A DNA stretch of 64,000 nt, from the NCBI RefSeq assembly GCF_041320665.1, contig NZ_CP166730.1, positions 3,534,001-3,598,000 on the forward strand, written 5' to 3'. Position 1 is the first letter of the stretch, and every line of letters starts with the position of its first letter. The stretch comes from Comamonas sp. GB3 AK4-5. GTDB lineage: Bacteria; Pseudomonadota; Gammaproteobacteria; Burkholderiales; Burkholderiaceae_C. The position numbers and the translations under genes were made by a program. The notes beneath the pieces are model-generated. The model ran no database searches. It had not been told where the DNA came from and saw nothing but the letters and a program-made list of their open reading frames with translations. Of the stretch, positions 46,765 to 54,729 are shown piece by piece.

Positions 46765-47757
46765 ATGACTGCCTCGCTCCCTCTGCCCTGCATTGCCATC
46801 GCTGGCCCCACCGCATCCGGCAAAACCGCTGCGGCCCTGGCACTGGCTGCCGTGCTGCAGCAGCGCGGCCTGGCCGCAGAAATCATCAGCGTCGACTCCG
46901 CCTTGGTCTACCGCGGCATGGACATTGGCACGGCCAAACCTACGCCCGCCGAGCTGGCCGCCGTACCCCACCACCTGATCGACATTCTGGAGCCCACACA
47001 AAGCTATTCGGCCGCCGAGTTTGTGCGCGACACCGAACGCCTGGTGGCCGAGATTCGCGCGCGCGGTGCCGTGCCCCTGCTGGTGGGCGGCACCATGCTG
47101 TACTTCAAGGCCTTGTTTGAGGGGCTGGACGAAATGCCCCCCGCCGCCCCCGAGGTCCGCGCCCAGCTGGATGCCCAGGCTGCCGACATCGGCTGGCCTG
47201 CCATGCATGCCGAGCTGGCCAAGGTCGACCCCGAGGCCGCGGCCCGCCTGGCTCCCGGCGACAGCCAGCGCATCCAGCGCGCGCTGGAGGTGTGGCGCGT
47301 GTCCGGTCGGCCGCTGTCCAGCTTCCACACCGCCAAAGACCCATCGGCCCCGCGCTTTGATGCCACGCTTTTCTCGCTGGAGCCCACCGACCGTGCCTGG
47401 CTGCATGCGCGCATTGCCCAGCGTTTTGAACAGATGCTGGAGCAAGGCCTGGTGGAGGAAGTGCGCGCCCTGCGTGCCCGCCCCGAGCTGCACCTGGACC
47501 TGCCCAGCATGCGCTGCGTGGGCTACCGCCAGGTATGGGAAGAACTGGATTGGCAAGAGCGCGGGAGCAAGCCCGCGCTCAACCTGCACCTGGTGCGCGA
47601 AAAAGGCATTGCCGCCACCCGCCAGCTGGCCAAGCGCCAGATCACCTGGCTGCGCGGCATGCGAGAGCGCCAGACCATTGACTGCCAGGCACCCGACGCT
47701 ATCGCCCAGCTGGTGATGGCCGCATGGGGCGTGGTGCAGGCCCGGCTGCCGCGCTGA
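46765..47757 (+). CDS. miaA: tRNA dimethylallyltransferase MiaA
   Basis: MiaA adds the isopentenyl group to A37 of tRNAs that read codons starting with U. The 330-residue protein has the P-loop GPTASGKT at 14-21, the tRNA/substrate segments [21 protein letters not shown] and [34 protein letters not shown], and the C-terminal [12 protein letters not shown] and [10 protein letters not shown]. In many relatives it lies close to mutL; here about 8 kb and several genes separate them. The ATG at 46765 leaves the usual short N-terminus. Confidence 0.96.
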   Translation: MTASLPLPCIAIAGPTASGKTAAALALAAVLQQRGLAAEIISVDSALVYRGMDIGTAKPTPAELAAVPHHLIDILEPTQSYSAAEFVRDTERLVAEIRARGAVPLLVGGTMLYFKALFEGLDEMPPAAPEVRAQLDAQAADIGWPAMHAELAKVDPEAAARLAPGDSQRIQRALEVWRVSGRPLSSFHTAKDPSAPRFDATLFSLEPTDRAWLHARIAQRFEQMLEQGLVEEVRALRARPELHLDLPSMRCVGYRQVWEELDWQERGSKPALNLHLVREKGIAATRQLAKRQITWLRGMRERQTIDCQAPDAIAQLVMAAWGVVQARLPR

Positions 47758-47783
47758 AACCGCGCCAATGTGGCCCGGCAGCC

Positions 47784-47883
47784 GCTATCCCTTGGATAGC
47801 TGTTGCTGCAGATACAGCCTGCATTTCACAGAGGAATCCATCAAAAATCATTGCTGTCTCGGTAAAGGCAGCTATGGTTTTTT
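47784..47883. terminator. Convergent gap after miaA with hairpin and T-run
   Basis: A GCTATCC/GGATAGC hairpin with a CTT loop (47784-47800) follows miaA. Further on, GGCAGCTATGG leads into TTTTTTT at 47877-47883. Together they probably end the miaA transcript before the convergent SulP gene. The hairpin resembles the small ATAGC mini-elements seen elsewhere in the window. Confidence 0.45.
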
Positions 47884-49536
47884 TCATGTCATTGCAGACC
47901 CGGCTGCCGCCTGGACTGCCTGCCCATCCACCGCATCGGCCACGCTCCAGGCCGCATAGGCCTGCGGGGGCAGCGCGGCCAGGTTGGCGCGCTGCAGCAG
48001 CACACGCACGGCATCCTTGCAGCGCGCCAACCGCAACTCCACGCCCCATTGCTGCATTTGTGCGGCAAAGCTGGCCAGGGCTTCCAGGCTGCTGCCGTCC
48101 AGATCGGAAGACTCCTCCAGGCTCAGCACCAGAGCCTGCAGCCCCGCACCACGCCCAGCTTGCACCTGGGCACCCAGGGCGGCAAACACCGCCTCGGCAT
48201 TGCCAAAGAACAGCGGCGCCTCGGGTCTGGCAATCAGCAGGCCGGCCTGCACCTGGGCCTCGGGGTTCAGCGCTGCATCCACAAAATCATGGGACTGGGG
48301 CAAACGCCCCAGCCAGCTCAGACGCGGCTGGGCAAAGCGTTTGAGCAGCATGGCAATGCTGACCGCAATCGCCACCAGCAAGCCATCGAGCACGCCAAAC
48401 AGCAGCACGGCGGCCAAGGCCGCCAGCACCACCAGCCGGTCGCGCTTCCAGGCGAAATAGGGTTTGAGCGCCGCCGGGCTCAAGCTATGGCCCACGGCAT
48501 GCATGACCACGGCGGCCAGCAGGGGCTCGGGAATGCGCTCCATCCAGGCCAGCAGTTGCCAGACCAGCAAGCCTATGGCCGCGCAGGCAATCAGGCCTGC
48601 GGCCTTGCTCCGCGCCCCCGCCACCTCGTTGGCCGAGCTGGCCGAGTAGCCCGCCCCCACCGGCAGGCCCTGGAACAGCGCCGACAAGGTATTGGCCGCG
48701 CCCAGGGCCAGCAGGTCGCGGTTGGGCGAGACCGCATCGCCATGGCGCAAGGCCAGGCTGCTGATGGAGCTGTACGACTCGGCATACAGAATCAAGGCCA
48801 GGGCCATGGCCAGCTGGCCCACACGCAGCCACTCGGCCATGGCCAAGGTCGGCAGCTCGGGCCGTATGCCCCCCAGCGCCATGGACCCCACGCTGGCAAT
48901 CCCCCAGGCCTGGCCATAGCCCAGGCTTTGAAAAACAATGCCGGCGGCAATCACCAGCAAGGCCCCGGGCACGGCCTTGAAGCGCCCCAACAGCCGCAGG
49001 GCCAGCAAGCCAGCCAGCAGCATGGCGAGGCCCGGCATATGCCAGGACCGCCACTGGCTGAACAGCTCCCAGCCGTAGCGCAGAAAATCGCTGTGCACCG
49101 GGTGTACGCCCACGGCCACGGGCAGTTGCTTGAGCACAATGGTCAGCGCCAACCCCAGCGCAAAACCGCGCAGCACGGGCTTGGCAATGAACTGCGACAC
49201 CGCACCCAACCTGGCCAGGGCCGCCAGAAAAAAGATCACCCCCGCCATCAACACCATGGCCAGGCCCATGGCATGCTGCTGCGCCCCGCTCACATGCAAC
49301 ACCGACGCAGTGGCCGCCGCCAACACCGCCGCCGAGGACGAAGTGGACGAAACGATGGCAAAACGGCTGCTGCCCAGCAAGCCATAGGCCAGCAGACCGG
49401 CAAACAAGGCCACGACACCGGCCTGGGGCGGCACACCAGCAATGCCGGCATAGGCCACGGCCTCGGGCAGCAGCAGGCCAGCGATCGACAGGCCTGCCAC
49501 CCAATCAGCCCCCCGAGGCAGTGACGGCATTCGCAT
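47884..49536 (-). CDS. SulP-family anion transporter with STAS domain
   Basis: The 550-residue inner-membrane protein is a SulP (SLC26-type) transporter. The first helix carries DWVAGLSIAGLLLPEAVAYAGIAGVPPQAGVVALFAGLLAYGLLGSSRFAIVSSTS, the family signature. About 12 helices follow, then a cytoplasmic STAS domain from about residue 430 (VQAGLLIARPEAPLFFGNAEAVF and VLSLEESSDLDGSSLEAL). Substrates in the family include sulfate, bicarbonate and C4-dicarboxylates; this one cannot be assigned. AGGAG six bases before the ATG at 49536 supports the start. Confidence 0.93.
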   Translation of the reverse strand: MRMPSLPRGADWVAGLSIAGLLLPEAVAYAGIAGVPPQAGVVALFAGLLAYGLLGSSRFAIVSSTSSSAAVLAAATASVLHVSGAQQHAMGLAMVLMAGVIFFLAALARLGAVSQFIAKPVLRGFALGLALTIVLKQLPVAVGVHPVHSDFLRYGWELFSQWRSWHMPGLAMLLAGLLALRLLGRFKAVPGALLVIAAGIVFQSLGYGQAWGIASVGSMALGGIRPELPTLAMAEWLRVGQLAMALALILYAESYSSISSLALRHGDAVSPNRDLLALGAANTLSALFQGLPVGAGYSASSANEVAGARSKAAGLIACAAIGLLVWQLLAWMERIPEPLLAAVVMHAVGHSLSPAALKPYFAWKRDRLVVLAALAAVLLFGVLDGLLVAIAVSIAMLLKRFAQPRLSWLGRLPQSHDFVDAALNPEAQVQAGLLIARPEAPLFFGNAEAVFAALGAQVQAGRGAGLQALVLSLEESSDLDGSSLEALASFAAQMQQWGVELRLARCKDAVRVLLQRANLAALPPQAYAAWSVADAVDGQAVQAAAGSAMT

Positions 49537-49616
49537 CGGAGCACTCCTATTCTTTGATGGGATGGGTAAATCTTTTGGAGGCGGCCAGAGCCAGTAGCCC
49601 GCCCCAAATCTGCCGC

Positions 49617-50249
49617 TCAGGGGGTTGACTGAACCCCTGCCCATCCCGGAAGGAAGCGCGCCTGCGGGCCGCGGGCCAATGCCACGGCAGCCACCACAGC
49701 CGACTCGGGCAGGCCTTGGCCGCCCTGGCTGCTCAAGCTCTTTTTGTCGAAATGCGGGCGAAAGAAATCGGCCCACAAAAACTCCACAAAGGGGGCGGAG
49801 TCCTTGGCATAGCCGCCGGCCTTGCGCACCTCGCCGGCCAGGCTGCGGTAGGGGTCGTCCTTGAGCTGCTCCAGGCGCTTGGGAATGGCGCTGAATGCCT
49901 GGCGCCGGCCTTTTTCGTCGTAGGGATGGGTCCAGTGGTGGAACTCCATCAGCCGCCAGAACATATCCGGCTCCACCGCGCTGTAATCGGCCAGCAGCAT
50001 GACCCAGACCTGGTCCACGCTTTCTTGCATCAGCGCCTGGCCCAAGTGGTGGTGGTCCACGATGAAGAAAAGCCCACGCGGCCCGCGCACGGCCGGGAAC
50101 CAGTGGCTGTGCAGCAGCTTGTCTCTGGCCTTGGATTTGAGTTGCGCCCATTGGGCGCGTTTGACGGCCACCTCGGCGGCCCCCACCGTCATTTGCGTGG
50201 GCCGCAAATCGGCCAGCGCGACCTGCTCCATATGCTGCTGAATCGGCAT
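49617..50249 (-). CDS. ParB-like protein (ParBc_2 family)
   Basis: The 210-residue protein starts with a ParB/sulfiredoxin-like segment: VALADLRPTQMTVGAAEVAVKRAQWAQL, then FFIVDHHHLGQALMQESVDQVWVML, with the His-rich motif in place of the usual ParB box. This matches the small ParB-like family that stands alone and has no HTH domain. Chromosome partition is unlikely because there is no parA or parS context. It may be a CTP-binding or nuclease-like enzyme. It is 80 bp upstream of the SulP gene on the same strand and 109 bp after the adenosyltransferase-like gene. Confidence 0.7.
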   Translation of the reverse strand: MPIQQHMEQVALADLRPTQMTVGAAEVAVKRAQWAQLKSKARDKLLHSHWFPAVRGPRGLFFIVDHHHLGQALMQESVDQVWVMLLADYSAVEPDMFWRLMEFHHWTHPYDEKGRRQAFSAIPKRLEQLKDDPYRSLAGEVRKAGGYAKDSAPFVEFLWADFFRPHFDKKSLSSQGGQGLPESAVVAAVALARGPQARFLPGWAGVQSTP

Positions 50250-50358
50250 TGCAACTCCTGCGACAAGCAATGCCCCATTGTCAGCCAAGCCCACGCGGCC
50301 CGGGTTGGCAGTGGTCCAGGGTGATGCAAAACAGCAGCACCCAAGACCATTTGCCCAT

Positions 50359-50898
50359 TCACCCCGGCGCGCGCACCCGGTAGCTTTTGCTCTCGAAAGC
50401 CACCTCCACCACATCCCGGCGCTGGTTCACCGCCAGCGTCATGGCAAAAAACAGATTGCACAGCAGATTGCAGGCTCGGGGCAGCACGGCAGGCACTTCA
50501 CGCCCCTCCTGCTCCACACGCACCATGCAGCGAATGGCTTTTTTGGCGGCCGACCGACATTGGTGCAGCTGGGGCACGGGCGCGCTGCCGCGCGGCAGCA
50601 CAAAGGCGTGCAGACGCTCGCCGGCTTGCGCGCGGTAGTAGCCCAACCGATCTTTCAACCAGTCCAGATCGCTTTCCTCCACCGCCAGCTTGCCGCGAAT
50701 CGAGCCATTGATGTGAAAGGCCAGCGGCTGCAGCCGGTCCAGATCGGCCAACAGATCGGCGTATTCCGGCGGCGTGGCGGCCAGTGCGCTGCCAATCAGG
50801 GCGCAGAGCTCGTCGGTGGTGACTTCGAAGTCACACAGATAGGAGGTCTCGCAGATAAAGGGGTAGCACACCTCGTCGAGGATGGGGCTGGGCTTCAT
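50359..50898 (-). CDS. Cobalamin adenosyltransferase-like protein (PduO C-terminal fold)
   Basis: The 179-residue protein resembles the helical core of PduO-type ATP:cob(I)alamin adenosyltransferases. The later part reads LHAFVLPRGSAPVPQLHQCRSAAKKAIRCMVRV, corresponding to the family's FILPGG...LH.aRt..RRaER, and then LPRACNLLCNLFFAMTLAVN for the closing NRLSDLLF helix. The N-terminal ATP loop (TKTGDxG) is missing and the RRAER motif is changed to KKAIR, so catalytic activity is doubtful. Its start overlaps the btuF stop (ATGA), which together with the riboswitch ties it firmly to cobalamin metabolism. Confidence 0.6.
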   Translation of the reverse strand: MKPSPILDEVCYPFICETSYLCDFEVTTDELCALIGSALAATPPEYADLLADLDRLQPLAFHINGSIRGKLAVEESDLDWLKDRLGYYRAQAGERLHAFVLPRGSAPVPQLHQCRSAAKKAIRCMVRVEQEGREVPAVLPRACNLLCNLFFAMTLAVNQRRDVVEVAFESKSYRVRAPG

Positions 50899-51812
50899 AT
50901 CGGGTCTTTCCATGCAGCGGGCATGACCGCGGCAGTCTGTGGCATCTGCAGGCAGCGTGCCAGCACCGCGGCCGCCACGTCCAGGCGTGGGCCAGGTCGG
51001 GTCACGGCGCGGCTTTCCGCCTGACTCAGACGGCAGACCTGGCCGGTGCGCACGGCGCGCAGCTTGGCCCAACCCGGGCGCTGGGCCAGCTCTCGCGCCG
51101 TGGCGCCATGGGTTTGAATGATCAGGTCCGGATCGGCCTTGAGCACAAACTCCGGCGCCAGACGCGGAAACGGCCGGTCACTGACTGGCACGATGTTCTG
51201 CACCTCCAGCAACGCAAGCAGCTGCCCCATGAAGGAGCCGGGTGCGGCAGCAAACAATGCGGCATCCACCTCCAGATACACACGTGGAGCCGGGCGCCCC
51301 TGGCGATCCTGCTGGCTGCGCTGCACCACCTGCATCATTCTTTGCTGCAGCAGCTGCCACAGCGCCTCGCCTCTTTGCTGCTGCAGCACGCTGTCCACCT
51401 GCAGCAGCATGGCCCTCACCTCGGGCAGGGTGCTGGCATCCGCCACCACCACGCGCAGGCCAGCGGCCTCCAACCGCCGCTGTGCAGGCGGCACCCGCCC
51501 CATGAACACCACATCGGGGCGCAGCTGGATGATGCGTTCGATATCAGGCTCCCAGGTACGCCCCAGCTGAGGCAGATGGCGCACAGCCGGGGGATCTTCG
51601 GAAAACACATCCACCCCCACCAGCCGCCCGCAGGCCCCCAGCGCACACACGGCCTCTGTGAGCGAGGGCAGCAAAGAAACAATGCGCTGCGGCGCGGGAA
51701 TGGGGGCTGGCAGCGGCGCAGGATCGGCCACCGCCCAGCCCGCCACGGCGCACAGCAAGGCGGCAGTGGCCTGGCGCAGGGTACGCAGGCAGGGGTTTAG
51801 TGCGGCGTCCAT
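50895..51812 (-). CDS. btuF: Cobalamin-type periplasmic binding protein BtuF
   Basis: BtuF captures vitamin B12 in the periplasm for an ABC importer. The 305-residue protein has a signal peptide (ATAALLCAVAGWAVADPAP) and the family start QRIVSLLPSLTEAVCALGACGRLVGVDVFSEDPPAV, then LPQLGRTWEPDIERIIQLRPDVVFM. The C-terminal lobe carries VPVSDRPFPRLAPEFVLKADPDLII. It begins 16 bp inside the end of btuB, so the two are coupled. No BtuC permease or BtuD ATPase gene is adjacent. Confidence 0.87.
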   Translation of the reverse strand: MDAALNPCLRTLRQATAALLCAVAGWAVADPAPLPAPIPAPQRIVSLLPSLTEAVCALGACGRLVGVDVFSEDPPAVRHLPQLGRTWEPDIERIIQLRPDVVFMGRVPPAQRRLEAAGLRVVVADASTLPEVRAMLLQVDSVLQQQRGEALWQLLQQRMMQVVQRSQQDRQGRPAPRVYLEVDAALFAAAPGSFMGQLLALLEVQNIVPVSDRPFPRLAPEFVLKADPDLIIQTHGATARELAQRPGWAKLRAVRTGQVCRLSQAESRAVTRPGPRLDVAAAVLARCLQMPQTAAVMPAAWKDPI

Positions 51813-53689
51813 TTCAAACTGACAAAGAAGGTGCGGCCTGCGCTGGCGTAGCCCTTGCTGGGGGCATAGTCCTTGTCTGCCACATTGTTCAGACGAGCCA
51901 GCAAGCGCCAGTCCCGGCTCAATGCACGCTCGGCATACAAGTTCACCAGACCATAGCCGGGCAACTGCTGCGTGTTCTCGGCATCGACTTGGCGCTGGCT
52001 GTACAGCTGGGCTTCACTGCCCAGGGTCCAACCGGCCAGCTGTGTGTCTGCATAGAGCTTGAGCATGCGCTTGGAGCGGTAAGGCAGCAGCTTGTCGTTC
52101 TCCTGATTCTTGGGCTGCATGAAGTCCAGCGAGCCGCCCATATTCCAGCCTGCCACCCGGGTCGAGCCGGACAGTGTCAGACCCGTCAGCTCCACCTTTT
52201 CCCAGTTGCGATAGCAGTTGCAGGCTGCAGAACCGCTCCATTCATAGGTGATCTGGTCCCGGATCTTGTTGCGGTAGACCACGGCCGACAACTTGTTCTG
52301 GCCTTGCTCGAAATGCAGGCCGGTTTCAATGTTACGGCTGCTTTCCGGGCGAAGATCAGGCGAAGACTGGCCTGTGAAACGCTCATACAGCGTGGGAGTC
52401 CGAAAGGCTGTGCCTGCCGAAGCCACCCAGCGCAGGCTGTCGTTGATCTGCAGCCCATAGCCCACGCCTCCGGTGGTCTTGCTCTTCTGGTCGCGCACAT
52501 CATCGTGGCGCATATGGGCATTGAAGCTGTGCGCCCCGGTTTGCCAGCCCCAGCCCAAGGCAATGGCGTTTTGCACGCGCTTGCTATCTGTATTCACAAG
52601 AGAGGAATAAGGTGAGAGCGAGTAATCTGTCTTCAGACGGTCTTCCGTACGCTCATAGTCCACGTTGAAGCGGTGCCCGCCCAATGTCCAGATGTTCTGC
52701 CACAGCAGGCCTGCGCTGCGGCCCTCGGCCGATTCCGGGGCGCTGGTGTGGCGGTCGGTGTCCATGCCGGTGTGCGAGAGCTGCACCACGCTGCGATAGC
52801 TGCCCGTCCACTGGGCTGCCCACTTCACGCTGGCCGTGGTGGTTTTGACAATGTCGAAATCATCAAATGGCGCGGGGCTTTGATCGTATTGGGCCTTGAG
52901 ACGGTTGTAGCGCAAGCTGCCGTCCAGAGTGTGGATGCCGGTCTTGTAGCCCAGGTTCAGCCCCACCGAGCTGTTGGAATATCCGTCTTTATCGGGATTG
53001 GGCGCCCATTGATTACCCGGATTCACATCCCAGCCATCGCTGCGCTCATCCGCCAGATTCAGTGCATAGCTCAGGCCATTGACGCCACCGGAAATCCCTG
53101 CGGCAGCCTTGCTGCTCTTGTGGGTGCCATAGCCCAGCTCCACATAGGGCACGGGCGCACCTTCCTTGCCTTTGCGGGTGAAGATTTGAATCACACCACC
53201 CATGGCATCCGAGCCATAAATGGCAGCGGCAGGGCCGCGCAGCACTTCAATGCGTTCGATCTGCGCCAGCGGCAACGTCGCCCACACAGCGCCGCCTTGC
53301 ATTTCCTGCGTGCCAAATCGCACACCATCCACAAACACCACGGCATGCTGATTGCTCATGCCGCGCAAATACACGCTGGTGGCTTGCCCGGGCCCGCCAC
53401 TGCGGTTGATTTGCACGCCAGGAACCCGCGCCAGCACATCGGCCACACCAACCGCGCCAGAGCGTTCAATCTCTGCACTGTCGATCACGGTCATATCGGC
53501 CGTCACGCTTTCCAAAGACTGGGGCATGCGTGCGGCCGTCACCACGGTTTCGGACAGTCGCGACGCCGAAGCGGTTTGCGCCAGCACGCCGGCGCTGCAC
53601 AAGGCCATGACGGCGCCCGCCACAGCAGCCAGAGGACAACGCACACGGGCGCACAGGCCTTCCGCGGAGAATTGCTTGAAGTTTTGCAT
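51797..53689 (-). CDS. btuB: TonB-dependent cobalamin receptor BtuB
   Basis: This 630-residue outer-membrane receptor imports vitamin B12 with energy from TonB. After the signal peptide (LAAVAGAVMALCSAGVLAQ) comes a TonB box-like ETVVTAAR, the plug domain (VLARVPGVQINRSGGPGQATSVYLRGMSNQHAVVFVDGVRFG, RIEVLRGPAAAIYGSDAMGGVIQI) and a 22-strand barrel ending GRTFFVSLKWTPH. The upstream cobalamin riboswitch fixes the ligand as B12 with good confidence. The ATG at 53689 is about 80 nt after the end of the riboswitch. Confidence 0.93.
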   Translation of the reverse strand: MQNFKQFSAEGLCARVRCPLAAVAGAVMALCSAGVLAQTASASRLSETVVTAARMPQSLESVTADMTVIDSAEIERSGAVGVADVLARVPGVQINRSGGPGQATSVYLRGMSNQHAVVFVDGVRFGTQEMQGGAVWATLPLAQIERIEVLRGPAAAIYGSDAMGGVIQIFTRKGKEGAPVPYVELGYGTHKSSKAAAGISGGVNGLSYALNLADERSDGWDVNPGNQWAPNPDKDGYSNSSVGLNLGYKTGIHTLDGSLRYNRLKAQYDQSPAPFDDFDIVKTTTASVKWAAQWTGSYRSVVQLSHTGMDTDRHTSAPESAEGRSAGLLWQNIWTLGGHRFNVDYERTEDRLKTDYSLSPYSSLVNTDSKRVQNAIALGWGWQTGAHSFNAHMRHDDVRDQKSKTTGGVGYGLQINDSLRWVASAGTAFRTPTLYERFTGQSSPDLRPESSRNIETGLHFEQGQNKLSAVVYRNKIRDQITYEWSGSAACNCYRNWEKVELTGLTLSGSTRVAGWNMGGSLDFMQPKNQENDKLLPYRSKRMLKLYADTQLAGWTLGSEAQLYSQRQVDAENTQQLPGYGLVNLYAERALSRDWRLLARLNNVADKDYAPSKGYASAGRTFFVSLKWTPH

Positions 53690-53754
53690 CAATGAATCAA
53701 AGGTTGGCACCGGCGTCCCCGCCCGTGCAGCTTGCACCACCAGCCGCCTGCGGA

Positions 53755-53975
53755 CAGGTGCTGAACCTTTTGGCCGGTATCCAGACTGGCGCACCCGCTG
53801 CCTCGGCCTTCCCAGAGCGCCAGGCTCCAGTGGCGGGAAAAGAGACAGGGTGGTCTTGCGACCGGTGCGCTCACTGTTGCGGGGGCAGTACATGCTGTGC
53901 AGGCTGCAAGGCCTGCATCCATGTTTCCCGTTTAACCACAGCGCCAGAACAGCGCCGTGAGCACCAAAGGCCGGC
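53755..53975 (-). promoter_or_regulatory. Cobalamin (AdoCbl) riboswitch
   Basis: Read on the minus strand, all the conserved blocks are present in order: the 5' GGTGC start, GGGAAAC and GGATGC, CTGCCCCCGCAACAGTGAGCG, GCCACTGG, TGGGAAGG, and the B12 box GCCAGTCTGGATACCGGCC at 53772-53790. It should shut off btuB translation or transcription when adenosylcobalamin is plentiful, and with it btuF and the adenosyltransferase-like gene. Confidence 0.93.
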
Positions 53976-54128
53976 ATTGTACGAAGCCTGGCTTACAGCC
54001 CGCTTGTGTGAGAGCTCCCTCACATGCTGCACCGCTTGCACTGTGCCGTGCCTCGCAAGGAGGCAGAAAAGAGCACCGTCCCGCCGGCAAGAAAATGGGC
54101 CCGCACCGCGCAAGCTGTCCCATGTAAA

Positions 54129-54155
54129 AAGCGCCTGCAGGGCTTGCAGGCGCTT
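54129..54155 (-). terminator. Rho-independent terminator of the haemerythrin gene
   Basis: On the minus strand AAGCGCCTGCA pairs with TGCAGGCGCTT, followed by TTTACATGG. It lies 35 bp after the haemerythrin stop codon. Confidence 0.75.
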
Positions 54156-54189
54156 GCGGGGCAAAGGCCCGATGCATCCCTCCGCAGGC

Positions 54190-54726
54190 CTAGCCCCGAG
54201 GCTTGCTGGCAGGCAAGGCCGGCGGCTGCGCCGCGCTGAGGGCGGGGACTGCCGGGGCGTGCCGGGCGATGGCTGCGGTGCTGCTGCCCGCAACCCGGGC
54301 CGCAGCGCTCTTTCGGGCCTGCTCGCGCGCCTGGCGGCGTTGAAAGCGCAGCAGCTCCTTGTCGTTGCGGCGGATATGCAGCGACAGCCAGTCGCGCAGC
54401 ACGCTCGACAGCTGGGCCGCCACGGTGATGCTGCCGGCCTGCAGCTTTTTCTCCAGGCTCCACAGCTGGTCCATGAAATGCTGGTGGCCTATCTTGTGGT
54501 TGTCCAGATCCGGAAAACCCATCTGCGCCATGATGTGCTCCTCATTGCGCAGATGCTCCTGGGTGCTGACGATCACCCTGTGCAAAATGGTTTCCACCAC
54601 AGCCCGGCCCTGGCCTTCGCTGGTGGCGGTGTGCAACTCGTTGACCAGCTCCACCAGCAGGCGGTGGTCTGCGTCGATGGGGCCGCCATCGATCACCATG
54701 TCATCGGCCCATGCAAAGTAAGCCAT
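54190..54726 (-). CDS. Bacteriohaemerythrin
   Basis: The 178-residue protein binds oxygen at a di-iron centre. All the iron ligands of the family are visible: H21 (DADH), H58 and E62 (EHLRNEE), H77 and H81 (HKIGH), H117 and D122 (HIRRND). After residue 125 there is an unusual Ala/Pro/Arg-rich tail of about 50 residues. The gene begins 3 bp after the chemoreceptor gene, so both come from one message and the protein may feed oxygen status to that receptor or deliver oxygen. Confidence 0.93.
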   Translation of the reverse strand: MAYFAWADDMVIDGGPIDADHRLLVELVNELHTATSEGQGRAVVETILHRVIVSTQEHLRNEEHIMAQMGFPDLDNHKIGHQHFMDQLWSLEKKLQAGSITVAAQLSSVLRDWLSLHIRRNDKELLRFQRRQAREQARKSAAARVAGSSTAAIARHAPAVPALSAAQPPALPASKPRG

Positions 54727-54729
54727 GGA

